A stretch of 64,000 nucleotides of DNA from Pseudorhizobium banfieldiae. Lineage in GTDB: Bacteria; Pseudomonadota; Alphaproteobacteria; Rhizobiales; Rhizobiaceae. The stretch spans positions 3,228,501 to 3,292,500 of the forward strand of contig NZ_FO082820.1 in NCBI RefSeq assembly GCF_000967425.1, written 5' to 3'. Position numbers and translations under genes: made by a program. Shown piece by piece: positions 34,010-43,512 of the stretch. The first letter of the stretch is position 1. Each line of letters opens with the position of its first letter. A model generated the notes under the pieces. It searched no databases, was not told the origin of the DNA, and was given only the letters and a program-made list of their open reading frames with translations.

Positions 34010-35587
34010 TCAAATGGGGTTGCGGCCGATGGACCCTTCCGTTGACAGGCCTTTGGCTTCATCCAGACGGTCACGCAAGAGCTCGCCGGCTCGAATGCTC
34101 ATGGCAGCAATGGTCAAGCTGGGGTTTACGCCGCCACTCGATGCGAAGCACGAGGCATCGACGATGTAGAGGTTCTCAAGGTCGTGCGATCGATGTTCGC
34201 TGTCCACGACGGAGAGTGAGCGATCCGCTCCTAACCGACAGGTGCCGCATGCGTGACCGAAGTTCAAATTGACATCACGCGTGAGCAGAACTGTTCGACG
34301 ATGCCGAAACGCACGGCGGTACAAGGCTCGGAATCTCATGACACGTTGTCGCAGTTCGGTGTCGATCGTGTATTGAAAGTGAACCGTGTCAGGCTCGTCA
34401 GCGAGCACCTTGACCCGGTTGTCGGTAGACGGATAGTCTTCGAGGACCGTCGCAAAAATCGTAGCGCGGCCTAACAACCAAGCCCCGATGAGAGCGAGGG
34501 CGTGGAAAATGGGCTTTATCGGCCGCAACAATCGCCACCATCCCATGTCGAGCCTCTGCTTAAGAAAATGCGCAACATGACGCGGGCCGACGGAAATCCC
34601 CGTGGACTGCAAGATGCCAAACCGCTCCCCCGGCCCGTCATAGAAATCCCGTAATGCAATCGAGCGCTGGGCTTGGCCGCCTTTCCCACGCGGCCATACC
34701 GCTACGAAATCGGAGACGTGGAACATGAGGTTGCACCCGACCACTCCGGAAGAGTTGGCAAGGCCATCAGGCCAGACGTTGTTTGCTGAACGCAACAGAA
34801 GATGTGGCGTCGACAAAGCGCCGCCTGCCAAGGCAAATATCTTCGCCTTGACGGTCAGGACGTCATCGTTTCGTCGGCAGAGCAAGCTTTGAACGCGTTC
34901 CTGGCCGGCCTCGAGGCGCACAACGGTGCAACGGTCGATCAGATTTGCGTTTCCAGTCGCAAGTGCAGGCTCGATGAAAACTTGTTTGGCCCCAAGGGGG
35001 GAGACTCGACCGAACTGCCCGACAATGCCTTGCCTTGGAGGGTCACAGGACGCATTATGGATACGGTATGGCCTGTACCCGTTCCTCATCAAGAGGTTGA
35101 AGACGTCGCGGTCCGGCTCTCCTAAGCGTGCGGGCGCCTGCAACGCAGCAGCAGGTCCATCGTGGAATGGATCTGCTGTTCCGGTGACGCCGAACATCTC
35201 CTCAACTCGCCGATAATAGGGCTCAAGCACATCGTAATCGAACGGCCATCCTCCTGCGCCCCGTTGCTGACATTCAGGTAGGAAGTTAGACCGCGAGAAT
35301 CGTTCCAAGGTGCCTGCATAGAGCAATGTCGAGCCGCCACTGCCACAGCCAAGAGGTGGGAAGAACCTTACCGGCCGATGGTCAATGAGTGCACTGAGGC
35401 GATCGGGCCAGCGAGTTTGCGCCAATCGGATTTCAGGATCGGATTCGTCTGGATCATCGTCATCAACGTCTTGTCTGTCTGCGTATCCCTTTTCGAGAAA
35501 AACCACCCGGTAGCCTGCTAATGAGAGCACGTAGCCAAATGCGGCTCCGCCCATTCCCGCACCCACTATTGCGATATCCCACTCCAT
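34010..35587 (-). CDS. GMC-family FAD-dependent oxidoreductase
   Basis: Flavoprotein that probably oxidises an alcohol or sugar; substrate unknown. About 525 residues. FAD-binding GAGMGGAAFG at the N-terminus, FFPPLGCGSGGSTLLYAG, and C-terminal NFGHACGTCRLGADRS plus SSGGVNPSLTIAAMSIRAGE, which carry the usual His and Asn pair. The ATG at 35587 (MEWDIAIVGAG) starts at the Rossmann strand; the frame extends to 35656 without a better site. It is convergent with the GT2 gene and divergent from the initiating transferase. Confidence 0.92.
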   Translation of the reverse strand: MEWDIAIVGAGMGGAAFGYVLSLAGYRVVFLEKGYADRQDVDDDDPDESDPEIRLAQTRWPDRLSALIDHRPVRFFPPLGCGSGGSTLLYAGTLERFSRSNFLPECQQRGAGGWPFDYDVLEPYYRRVEEMFGVTGTADPFHDGPAAALQAPARLGEPDRDVFNLLMRNGYRPYRIHNASCDPPRQGIVGQFGRVSPLGAKQVFIEPALATGNANLIDRCTVVRLEAGQERVQSLLCRRNDDVLTVKAKIFALAGGALSTPHLLLRSANNVWPDGLANSSGVVGCNLMFHVSDFVAVWPRGKGGQAQRSIALRDFYDGPGERFGILQSTGISVGPRHVAHFLKQRLDMGWWRLLRPIKPIFHALALIGAWLLGRATIFATVLEDYPSTDNRVKVLADEPDTVHFQYTIDTELRQRVMRFRALYRRAFRHRRTVLLTRDVNLNFGHACGTCRLGADRSLSVVDSEHRSHDLENLYIVDASCFASSGGVNPSLTIAAMSIRAGELLRDRLDEAKGLSTEGSIGRNPI

Positions 35588-35844
35588 CGGCACCCCAGTT
35601 GAAATCCATAGGCAGGTCAATCGGAAGGGAGGCGAGGCTTTTCTCAGTAGCATCACAGCTGTCAGCCGCCGTAACTTCCCGCTCTAGGCCACCAGCTCGG
35701 TCAGCGGCATCCGAGAGATTCATAGCGAGGTTTGGCTGAACTTCTCACTTCGCAATAAGGCCATCCGCCGGAAGGTGTAGAAGGTAGCGTCTGTTCCACC
35801 ACACCTGGGAAGTGTAGTTTGAGGAGGGTGTTGGGGTAACAATC

Positions 35845-37284
35845 ATGGCTGGGGACGTGCAGTCGCATCTCGGGCGTATCTACCGCGCGAACGGACAGAC
35901 AAGTCCGTTCGAGGGGTTGGCGTACAACGCCATTGGTTGGATTGTTGCAGGTGTCGATTTTCTTTTCCTGCTCGCCACGACCGCCGCAGGGTTCGTCCTC
36001 TACGAGGAGTTCAGTTTCAACCTTGATGCAGACCCCTTCCGCTATATCGGCATCGGCCTCGTGATGGCTATGGGCTTCGTTCTGGCGATGCACGGCGCGC
36101 AGGGCTATCGACCGGAAGCGATCCTTTCACAACGCCGGCAGATCAGGCTGATATGTGTTTTTATACCCGCCGCTCTCGGTTTCTTGCTGACCGTGATCTT
36201 CTTCTTGAAGCTCGGAGCTTCGTTGTCACGTGGATCAATCATCGTGTCGACGGCGCTGTGGATCATAGGCTTGATCAGCCTTCGCTCCTTCTGGCGCTGG
36301 TTTCTTCCAGTAGCAGTCTCGCACGGAACATTTGGTCGACGCCGCTTGCTGCTGATCTGCAGTGAGGATTTCGCGGTCTGGAAGTTCCAGGATCAGGCCA
36401 TACGCACAGGAACGACTGTGGCTGAAGTCCTGCGGATAAGAGACGATGGCTCGATCGGTGAGGATCAGCTTACGCGCGTGGCCACCAAACCTCAGCCTCA
36501 TCTCGATGAGATCGTCATCCTCTGGAGAGATGCCGAGATAGGGGTACTTGATGCCCATCTTCGGCTTCTGCAACGCTCGACACTTCCGGTCAGTATAGCT
36601 TTCGAGGCCATCATCGGAGCCGTCGTCTCCCACCCAAAGCACAAGATCGGAGGCTTGTCATGCTTTCAAACGCAACGCCCTCCGTTCACTACATATGAAA
36701 GCATTGTGAAACGCCTCTTTGACATCGCCTTTTCGGTGATCGCTCTGATCTCGCTGGCGCCTCTGATTACATTAGTTGCGCTCGCCGTGAAGCTAGACAG
36801 CCCAGGCCCAGTATTCTTCAGGCAGGTACGAAAAGGCTACGGCGGGCGGCCGTTTCAGATTGTGAAATTTCGGAGCATGAGTGTGCAGGAAAATGGAGTC
36901 GAGGTCAGACAGGCAAGGCGGGGAGATCCTCGTGTTACTCGTGTCGGCAGCTTCATTCGCTCCACAAGCATTGACGAACTTCCGCAGTTCTGGAACGTCC
37001 TGAAAGGAGAGATGTCGGTGGTAGGGCCCCGGCCGCATGCTGTGGCTCACGACGATTTCTTCGACGACCAGATCGGTCCCTACATCTTTCGCCGGCACGT
37101 CAAGCCGGGACTGACCGGTTGGGCCCAGGTGAACAACTGTCGCGGAGAGACGCCTAACCTGCAGAAGATGGAGGAGCGCGTCGCACTTGATCTGTGGTAT
37201 ATCAACAACTGGTCAATGATGCTCGATCTCAAGATCGTATGTCGCACGGTCTTTCAGCTTCACGACTATCGTGCGGCTTACTAG
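35845..37284 (+). CDS. Polyprenyl glycosylphosphotransferase (initiating sugar-1-phosphate transferase)
   Basis: Starts repeat-unit synthesis by moving a sugar-1-phosphate to undecaprenyl phosphate. 479 residues, the WcaJ/PssA-type length: several N-terminal membrane segments, a central CoA-binding-like domain, one more membrane segment near 295-315, then the catalytic domain. Marks include [70 protein letters not shown] and [11 protein letters not shown]. Its stop shares the palindrome CTAG with the stop of the decarboxylase gene on the other strand. Confidence 0.96.
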   Translation: MAGDVQSHLGRIYRANGQTSPFEGLAYNAIGWIVAGVDFLFLLATTAAGFVLYEEFSFNLDADPFRYIGIGLVMAMGFVLAMHGAQGYRPEAILSQRRQIRLICVFIPAALGFLLTVIFFLKLGASLSRGSIIVSTALWIIGLISLRSFWRWFLPVAVSHGTFGRRRLLLICSEDFAVWKFQDQAIRTGTTVAEVLRIRDDGSIGEDQLTRVATKPQPHLDEIVILWRDAEIGVLDAHLRLLQRSTLPVSIAFEAIIGAVVSHPKHKIGGLSCFQTQRPPFTTYESIVKRLFDIAFSVIALISLAPLITLVALAVKLDSPGPVFFRQVRKGYGGRPFQIVKFRSMSVQENGVEVRQARRGDPRVTRVGSFIRSTSIDELPQFWNVLKGEMSVVGPRPHAVAHDDFFDDQIGPYIFRRHVKPGLTGWAQVNNCRGETPNLQKMEERVALDLWYINNWSMMLDLKIVCRTVFQLHDYRAAY

Positions 37285-38513
37285 GCGGCCCGGGCCCCGT
37301 CACTGACATCAACCATCCCAGTCTCATCTACCAGGATTTCTAGCGGCGGCTCATGGCTGATAAAGTTGACGGGACTTGCGGTGGGACCGTATGCACCACT
37401 GTTGTGTAGAGCGACGATGTCGCCGACGTTGAGCCGGGGAAGGTCAACGTCGCACCCCAAACGATCGATCGACGTGCATAGCGGACCGACCAGGTTGACC
37501 CGCTCGACCGGCCCTCCACCACCAACCTTGTGCATGCGGTAGTTGCGGTGCAACGCCATACCAAAGTGGCCGCTTGCTGGCAGATTATGGTTCATCCCCC
37601 CGTCGCAGACGGCAAAACACGTACCGCGCGATAGCTTGGTGGAGACGACGCGGGTGAGGAAATAACCGGCCTCGGCGACTAGGTAGCGGCCTGTTTCGAG
37701 TATCAGCTTAGTCTCACGGAAGCGGCGCTCGCCCCTCAGGGTCTCAAATAGCGCCACCGTTTGTGTCCCGACGCGCTCGAGTTCGATCGCCACGTCGGAA
37801 GGATGGTAGGGTACGCCCAGGCCGGAACCGAAGATAAGCTTGTCCGGCACGATGCCATGACGCCTGCAGACTGTCTTGAAGATATCCAGGAAGCTTGCGT
37901 AATTCTCCACCGCCGCATCCGCCTTGAGGCCCTGTGTACCGGCGTAGATGTGGAAACCTGTGACATCGAGCCACTCAAGCTTGCCAATGGCCAGTATGGC
38001 TTCATCGCAATCTTCGACATCGATACCGAAAGGCGAGGGTCGACCACCCATCTGATCGCCAAAACCCTTTGGAATCGACGTCGGCGATAGCCTTATCAGC
38101 ACCTTCTGCCGCCGCTTCAATCGTGCTGCGATCCTGTTGGCTTCGATTGCTTCTCTCGTCGATTCGATGACAAGCTCACCAAGAGCGCCGGAAATGACTT
38201 CCAGGAGCTCCGCCTGCGTCTTGCCCGGACCCGTGAAACTCATCCGCTCCGGCAGCCACCCCGCGGCAAGAGCCCGTCGGAATTCCCCTGCGGAGGAGAT
38301 ATCGAGATAATCGACGACATCGCGGAGCCGGTCCAAGAGGACACCGTTTGGATTGCTCTTTACAGCAAAGCTGATGGTGAACTGCTGCGCGAAAGCCTCG
38401 CGTAGATGCCGGCCTCGTTTCCTGATCTGAGGCATGAAGTAGACATAACATGGGGTCCCAAATTCCGCGGCCGCCCTCTCCAGCCACCAGTCAAGCGTCG
38501 CCGGCTGTTCCAT
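37281..38513 (-). CDS. PLP-dependent fold-III decarboxylase (LysA-like)
   Basis: Alanine-racemase-fold enzyme related to diaminopimelate and ornithine decarboxylases. 410 residues; PLP Lys52 in FAVKSNPN, then DISSAGEF, GPGKTQAEL, HIYAGTQ, GSGLGVPY, ETGRYLVAEAG, CDGGMNHN and HNSGAYG. It follows an ACP gene and an AMP ligase gene with overlapping stops and starts. The same trio occurs in exosortase-A loci (families TIGR03098 and TIGR03099), suggesting decarboxylation of an ACP-bound amino acid; that role is inference. Confidence 0.92.
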   Translation of the reverse strand: MEQPATLDWWLERAAAEFGTPCYVYFMPQIRKRGRHLREAFAQQFTISFAVKSNPNGVLLDRLRDVVDYLDISSAGEFRRALAAGWLPERMSFTGPGKTQAELLEVISGALGELVIESTREAIEANRIAARLKRRQKVLIRLSPTSIPKGFGDQMGGRPSPFGIDVEDCDEAILAIGKLEWLDVTGFHIYAGTQGLKADAAVENYASFLDIFKTVCRRHGIVPDKLIFGSGLGVPYHPSDVAIELERVGTQTVALFETLRGERRFRETKLILETGRYLVAEAGYFLTRVVSTKLSRGTCFAVCDGGMNHNLPASGHFGMALHRNYRMHKVGGGGPVERVNLVGPLCTSIDRLGCDVDLPRLNVGDIVALHNSGAYGPTASPVNFISHEPPLEILVDETGMVDVSDGARAA

Positions 38514-38746
38514 CAGGCCGCTGCCTCGACAAAACGCAGGATTCGCGCGGGGGTGTCGAAGTTTTGCAGCGTCACGTCTTCAGCGCGGATCACCATTCCG
38601 CCGGCCTGCTCAATGAACGTGAGCAGGTTCACCATGGAGACTGAATCCAGGAGCCCCGAGGAAAACAGGGTGCTTTCGACCCGAACATCCGAGACCGACA
38701 GCGTCTCATGCAGGTAGCTCAGCAGGGTGTCTTCGTTCAGCTTCAT
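38513..38746 (-). CDS. Acyl carrier protein
   Basis: 77 residues. Four-helix carrier pattern with the phosphopantetheine Ser35 in GLLDSVSM (DS motif at 34-35). It overlaps the ligase gene upstream and the decarboxylase gene downstream by a few bases, so the three are translated together. It likely carries the acyl or aminoacyl group activated by the ligase. Confidence 0.92.
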   Translation of the reverse strand: MKLNEDTLLSYLHETLSVSDVRVESTLFSSGLLDSVSMVNLLTFIEQAGGMVIRAEDVTLQNFDTPARILRFVEAAA

Positions 38747-40365
38747 GACAATGCTCCCTCATTGAGTGGTGCTCGCGGAATAGGTGCGACCGCATCTGTT
38801 AAGGCGAACCGTTGCCTGCACTCGCTTACTACGGCAGGACGATCAAGCTTGCCACTTGCGGTCCGTGGCATGGGCTGAGGCCAAAAATGGAAGTGCCTCG
38901 GCATCATGTAACTCGGCAGCGACTTGCGACAGTAGTGCAACAGCATGTCTTCGCCGGAGCTGTCTTGAGATGGCGTGACGGCGAGATGAATCGCCTGCCC
39001 CAGGTCTTCGTCATCGACGCCGAAGGCGACTGCTTCCGACACCAACTCGCTCCGATATATGTGATCCTCGACCTCCTCCGGGCTGACCCTGAATCCATTC
39101 GTCTTGATCATCATATCGGCGCGGCCGACGAACCATAGGTCGCCATCTGCGTCGATCCGGACGGTGTCTCCGCTGTATACCACCGGCTCCAGCCCTATCC
39201 GGTCGACCAGCTCGGCACAGGGACGAATTTTTTCTGCGCTCAGCTCAGGTCTGCCCCAGTAACCGAGGCTTACCAGAGGCCCCCGATGCACCAGTTCACC
39301 CTCCTCGTTAGGGCCAGCTAGACCAACTCCATGCTTGATGACAAAGACCTCCGCATCGGGAACGGCTTGTCCGATGCTGCCCCTCTTCAGCGCGAATTTG
39401 TGCGGCTGCAGATAGGTCGAGCGAAAGGCTTCAGTTAAGCCGTACATGAGAAAGATATCGACTCCTGGAAAGACCAGGGGCATCTTCGCCAGGATGTTGG
39501 GGGCCATAGATCCCCCTGAGTTGGTCACACGTCGAAGGCAAGGAAAGCTCCGTGGCGACGCCGTGAGAGCGCGCACGATTTGCCCCCAGAGCGGCGGCAC
39601 CGCGGCCACGCCCGACACTCGTTCGCGCTCCATGGTGTTGATGACCTCGGCCGCCAAGGGGACCGGTTGATGAACCACAGTCCCACCAAGCAACATCATC
39701 GTCGTCAACTGGTTGAGACCATAGTCGAAACTGTACGGAAGCACACTGAGTAGGCGGTCGTCCTGCGTCAGTCCCAGGTAGCGGGCGACAGAGCGAGCAC
39801 CGGCGAGAATGTTGTTGTTGCTCAGCATGACACCTTTCGGCATGCCGGTCGAACCCGAGGTATAGATGATCATAGCCAAATCGGTGCTCATTCGCCGAGC
39901 GACGTTGGGCGATCGAGAGCCACAATTCGATCTGCAGTCCGTGAACCGTGCGTCAACGGGAGGCGTGCCGTTAACAAGAACCCGAGTCACCGAGGTCGGT
40001 AGGCCCCGCGTCGAAAGAGCGGTTGCTGCCCGGGGATCTAGGATGATGCAGGACGCGCCGCTATCATTCGCAATGTAGGCCACCTGCTCCGCAGTGCATT
40101 GGGAATTGACGTTCACGATCGCCGCTCCCAGTTTCGCTACGGCGAACATCGCCGCGACTTCCGCTATGCTTTTCCGGAGTTGGATTATAACGCGGTCTCC
40201 ACGCGACACGCCTGCTTCGTAAAGATGGTCGGCAAGACGATCCGTGACTTCCGACAACTCGCCATAGGTGGACTCGACTCCGTCCTCCACGATTGCGACG
40301 CGATCAATGGCATCGGCAACATTGTCCGCCAGGAGATCGTAGAAGCTCGTCGCCAACGCACTCAT
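38743..40365 (-). CDS. AMP-forming acyl/aminoacyl ligase
   Basis: ANL-superfamily adenylating enzyme of 540 residues: P-loop IIYTSGSTGMPKGVM, FLMYGLTEAF, YSGDTVRIDADGDLWFVGR, KTNGFRVSPEEVE, and a C-terminal PRTASGKLDR with the adenylation Lys. It probably activates an acid and loads it on the ACP encoded next. It resembles ligases of exosortase-A loci. The start overlaps the end of the acetyltransferase gene in a four-base overlap. Confidence 0.93.
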   Translation of the reverse strand: MSALATSFYDLLADNVADAIDRVAIVEDGVESTYGELSEVTDRLADHLYEAGVSRGDRVIIQLRKSIAEVAAMFAVAKLGAAIVNVNSQCTAEQVAYIANDSGASCIILDPRAATALSTRGLPTSVTRVLVNGTPPVDARFTDCRSNCGSRSPNVARRMSTDLAMIIYTSGSTGMPKGVMLSNNNILAGARSVARYLGLTQDDRLLSVLPYSFDYGLNQLTTMMLLGGTVVHQPVPLAAEVINTMERERVSGVAAVPPLWGQIVRALTASPRSFPCLRRVTNSGGSMAPNILAKMPLVFPGVDIFLMYGLTEAFRSTYLQPHKFALKRGSIGQAVPDAEVFVIKHGVGLAGPNEEGELVHRGPLVSLGYWGRPELSAEKIRPCAELVDRIGLEPVVYSGDTVRIDADGDLWFVGRADMMIKTNGFRVSPEEVEDHIYRSELVSEAVAFGVDDEDLGQAIHLAVTPSQDSSGEDMLLHYCRKSLPSYMMPRHFHFWPQPMPRTASGKLDRPAVVSECRQRFALTDAVAPIPRAPLNEGALS

Positions 40366-40994
40366 TGCCGGGCCCTTTCGGTGGTTGCCGTTTGGACCTC
40401 GAAGGCACAGAGCCTGGGGACGATCCGCGCAGGTGACCCGTAAGCAACACTATCCGAGGGTACGTCCGTCATTACTGCCGTGTTCGCCGCAATCCGTACA
40501 CGATCCCCGATCTTGATCTCTCCCAGAACCGTCGCGTTTACACCGATGAAGACATCGTCTCCGATGATCGGAGGCCCTCCTCTCATGTTCGTCCCAATCG
40601 TGACGTTGTGCATGATGCCGCAGCGCTTGCCGATAATCGTGTGGGGATGGATCGACAATGAGCCCTCCGCGTGGATGATGTGGAAACCTTCGCCCACAAC
40701 CACAGTTGGTGGAATCCATATCCGTGTGACAAGCGCGATCGGGGTATTAATCAGACCGTAAAGCTTCCGGGCCAGCCACAGAGTAGCTGGATGTCGACGC
40801 TGATCGCACCACCGCCCAAACCGGTAGGCGAACAAGGCCAGGAAGCTGGCATTCATGCTCGATCCATGCCGCCGATAGTCTCTCCGCACATCAGCAATGA
40901 ACAGGAACAGCGGCGGGCCGGCGAGGTCAAGGCGGCCCGCCAGACGCTGCAGTCGTGGTATTTTGAGTTGGGGAATGAAAGCCGGTCCGCCCAT
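40362..40994 (-). CDS. Serine-acetyltransferase-like hexapeptide acyltransferase
   Basis: Left-handed beta-helix acyltransferase of about 210 residues. The helix region runs from about 95 to 195 with repeats such as EGFHIIHAEGSLSIHPHTII, GKRCGIMHNVTIG and GDDVFIGVNATVLGEIKIGD. The N-terminal helix bundle resembles CysE. In this setting it more likely acetylates a sugar than makes cysteine precursor. The ATG at 40994 shares one base with the stop of the GT61 gene (TGATG). Confidence 0.9.
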   Translation of the reverse strand: MGGPAFIPQLKIPRLQRLAGRLDLAGPPLFLFIADVRRDYRRHGSSMNASFLALFAYRFGRWCDQRRHPATLWLARKLYGLINTPIALVTRIWIPPTVVVGEGFHIIHAEGSLSIHPHTIIGKRCGIMHNVTIGTNMRGGPPIIGDDVFIGVNATVLGEIKIGDRVRIAANTAVMTDVPSDSVAYGSPARIVPRLCAFEVQTATTERARQ

Positions 40995-42091
40995 CACGCC
41001 TCCAAAAGATCCAATGTGGCGGCAACCTCGCCCCAGCGAACTCTAAACCCATCCCTGCCGCCGTCACCTACGACGAAGGCGTACCTCTGCCCTTGCCTGT
41101 CAGTCGACACTTTGAGGACCGAAACCACGCGGTCACTCGGCTGAATGGTGAGCAGGCTGGCGTCGGGCGGCATAACGACCATTCCGTGCGCTAGTTGGCT
41201 TCCTTCCACGCCCGCGACCACTCGTGCGCCCGCACATGCCTCGATTAAAGTCGACAACGGGGAAGTCGTCGGATCTATGACCCGAAATCCACGTTCGACG
41301 CTGAGCTTTTCGGCAATCTCATGTTCATTGAGGAGAAAACGGCGCTCGCCGCTCTTGCCACGAAGGAGGAAGACACCGGCATGACGTGATACCGACAAGG
41401 GCCCCACGAGCAGACGTCGCATTCTCTCCGCACGGTCACGCTTGCCGTCGTTATGTCCTTCATCGTCGAAGGCGAAGAGTTCGTCGAAATGTGTACCGTC
41501 TACCGGAGTGGCGGAGATGCGCAGTCTGTGTTCATAGTCGCGCTGATGATCCGTTGGCCGGGCACGCGTGCGCACTACCGACCCGTCTCCCTCGGGTAAC
41601 AATCCTCTCAAGCAGTCGTCCAGCAGCCACATGCCGAACCATCGGTTGCCCATCCAGCTTTCTGTGATTGTCGCTCGTCCTATCGCCGCTGATGGACGCG
41701 TATATAATGGAATGGATGAAGCTCTCGACCTCAGGAGGGCTGCTCCCTTCGATGTGTAAAGGGTGCCATCCAGAAGATCCACGTCAGTCAGACGAAGGCC
41801 CCAGGTCGCGGATTGTTCGCTCGTATATCCGCCGGCCAAGCCACGGATAATCTCTTCCGGAGGACCGAACTCGGTGCCACGAATGCGTTCCATCTGGCCG
41901 GGAAGGAAATAGGCAGGTGCAATGTATCGCGTCGTCGCCGGCGAGATCATCCAGCGCTCTGTCGCCAACGCTTGCAAGCTGCGCTGAGGACGCCGGAATA
42001 CCTTGTGCACATGGTGGTGGAGTGGCCGCCAGTAAAGCAAGTCGATACCCCCGTCCCCGTAGCCCCCGCAGGAAGATCTGAAGACAATCAT
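40994..42091 (-). CDS. Glycosyltransferase family 61-like protein
   Basis: About 365 residues. The C-terminal part shows the GT61 pattern GVEGSQLAHGMVVMPPDASL, where the family normally has HGxxLxNxxFxxPG. It follows a Rossmann-like stretch with EIAEKLSVERGFRVIDPTT. The N-terminal half is poorly conserved. An ATG at 42091 and a GTG at 42094 both lack a good ribosome site, and the ATG at residue 49 is another option. It heads the acetyltransferase-ligase-ACP-decarboxylase string. Confidence 0.8.
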   Translation of the reverse strand: MIVFRSSCGGYGDGGIDLLYWRPLHHHVHKVFRRPQRSLQALATERWMISPATTRYIAPAYFLPGQMERIRGTEFGPPEEIIRGLAGGYTSEQSATWGLRLTDVDLLDGTLYTSKGAALLRSRASSIPLYTRPSAAIGRATITESWMGNRWFGMWLLDDCLRGLLPEGDGSVVRTRARPTDHQRDYEHRLRISATPVDGTHFDELFAFDDEGHNDGKRDRAERMRRLLVGPLSVSRHAGVFLLRGKSGERRFLLNEHEIAEKLSVERGFRVIDPTTSPLSTLIEACAGARVVAGVEGSQLAHGMVVMPPDASLLTIQPSDRVVSVLKVSTDRQGQRYAFVVGDGGRDGFRVRWGEVAATLDLLEA

Positions 42092-42210
42092 CACACATCT
42101 GCGCCGACCGAACCGCTACCCTAAACGGTGATTTCCCTACCTAGTTTGCGGTACGTTTTCCTCGCGTCCGGCCGAACGCCAACGAGAGATGCCTCACGTC
42201 GGCAAGCAGA

Positions 42211-43305
42211 TCAGGGATCAGTGAAGCCATTGCGGAAACGCCATCCCAGCCGCACAAACCGAACGAGCTTCCGCACAGGCCGCATCATCTGGTTCGTTCC
42301 TGACCAGCCATAGGCACGATCAGTGTAATGGAGGTATTGGAGGATGAAAGAAAAGCGCGTCGTCAAAGTCGGATCAGGTACGACCGCCGGGCGCGCCCCA
42401 TATCTTTCCAGGAACTGCTCGGCCAGGCGAACGAGCTGACGAGCCTGTCGCTCGTCTAAACCGGAACCTGCGGCCGTTTCTGAAATGTCACTATGCCATT
42501 TGGTGTCGGTCAGAACCATGGCAGTGAGGACCGAGAGGTAGAATACGCCGAGCGGCGACAGGTGAACCTGATCGTCAAAGAGGGCCTCCACTCTTTCATT
42601 CCGATTATGGCCATCGAACCCTTCAAGCTCCTCACCCGACCGAAGGGCTTCCACAGCGAAGGCAAGCCCAAGTGCCGCCGGTATAACTTGGATTTCTCGG
42701 TTTTGGCCTTGTTGGCGCAGCCTTTCGTTCACCCGGGCGATCACGTGGTCCCAAATGATGTGGGCTGCCCTCTCGTAGCGGACCCATGCGTCAGTGTCGT
42801 CCAGATCGGCGCGACTTATCCAGGGCGTCAGGAAGAAGCTCTTTCCATCTGGACGCTGCGTGGCGAACCATTCCTGCAGGCGCCGAAGCGAAGACGAGGT
42901 GCCCTCCCAAGCAAGCGCATCCAGGATTCGGTGTTGCTCGGTCACGATCAGTACATCCGAAACATCACTATCCCCGTCGTGGGTGTTCGAGGAACGAGTA
43001 TGGTCCGGAACGCCGTTGCCATCTTTAAGGTGCTTCGCCAAACGCTGCCGTATCGAGGAACCCTCCACGGCATGAAGATCCCATAGGATACGGGCCCCCC
43101 GTTCTGACAGGAGCGCCTCAAGCGAGCGCGCTAGGCGATGATCGGTGAGGCTGTGCCCGGATATCAGCAAGAACATCGTCGCTGGCGGCTTTGCTTCCGC
43201 GGCACCCGCCGCCGGAGCTGCTGCAAGCGGCTCTCCCGCTCCAGGCAACGCAACCGTAATGGCGATTGCCGCCGCTGTTGTGACCATCCACCCAATCGTG
43301 CTCAT
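42211..43305 (-). CDS. SGNH-hydrolase-like exported protein (paralogue 1)
   Basis: 364 residues. Signal-peptide-like N-terminus (MSTIGWMVTTAAAIAITVAL). An SGNH block I variant, ISGHSLTDH with Ser52, and a late block V-like DDQVHLS with Asp245 and His248, fit a Ser-His-Asp esterase. Probably acts on acyl groups of the polymer in the periplasm; substrate unknown. GAGG lies about nine bases before the ATG. A second protein of the same type lies at 50734. The C-terminus is Arg-rich. Confidence 0.75.
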   Translation of the reverse strand: MSTIGWMVTTAAAIAITVALPGAGEPLAAAPAAGAAEAKPPATMFLLISGHSLTDHRLARSLEALLSERGARILWDLHAVEGSSIRQRLAKHLKDGNGVPDHTRSSNTHDGDSDVSDVLIVTEQHRILDALAWEGTSSSLRRLQEWFATQRPDGKSFFLTPWISRADLDDTDAWVRYERAAHIIWDHVIARVNERLRQQGQNREIQVIPAALGLAFAVEALRSGEELEGFDGHNRNERVEALFDDQVHLSPLGVFYLSVLTAMVLTDTKWHSDISETAAGSGLDERQARQLVRLAEQFLERYGARPAVVPDPTLTTRFSFILQYLHYTDRAYGWSGTNQMMRPVRKLVRFVRLGWRFRNGFTDP

Positions 43306-43512
43306 GCAGCATGCCTCAAGATGATGCCACGAGGCTAGGCTGGACTTCGGACCCCGCCAATATGACCATCAGCGGCGCACGTACCACTTCCGGGGGCCAA
43401 CTCCCCTCAGCGTCATACGATAGGCAAAGTGGGATTACCGCTTTGAGCTTGGTTCTCAATGTGTGCAACCGAGCCCTAGTATGGTTGATCGTAATGGGTT
43501 GAGGGATCCGCG

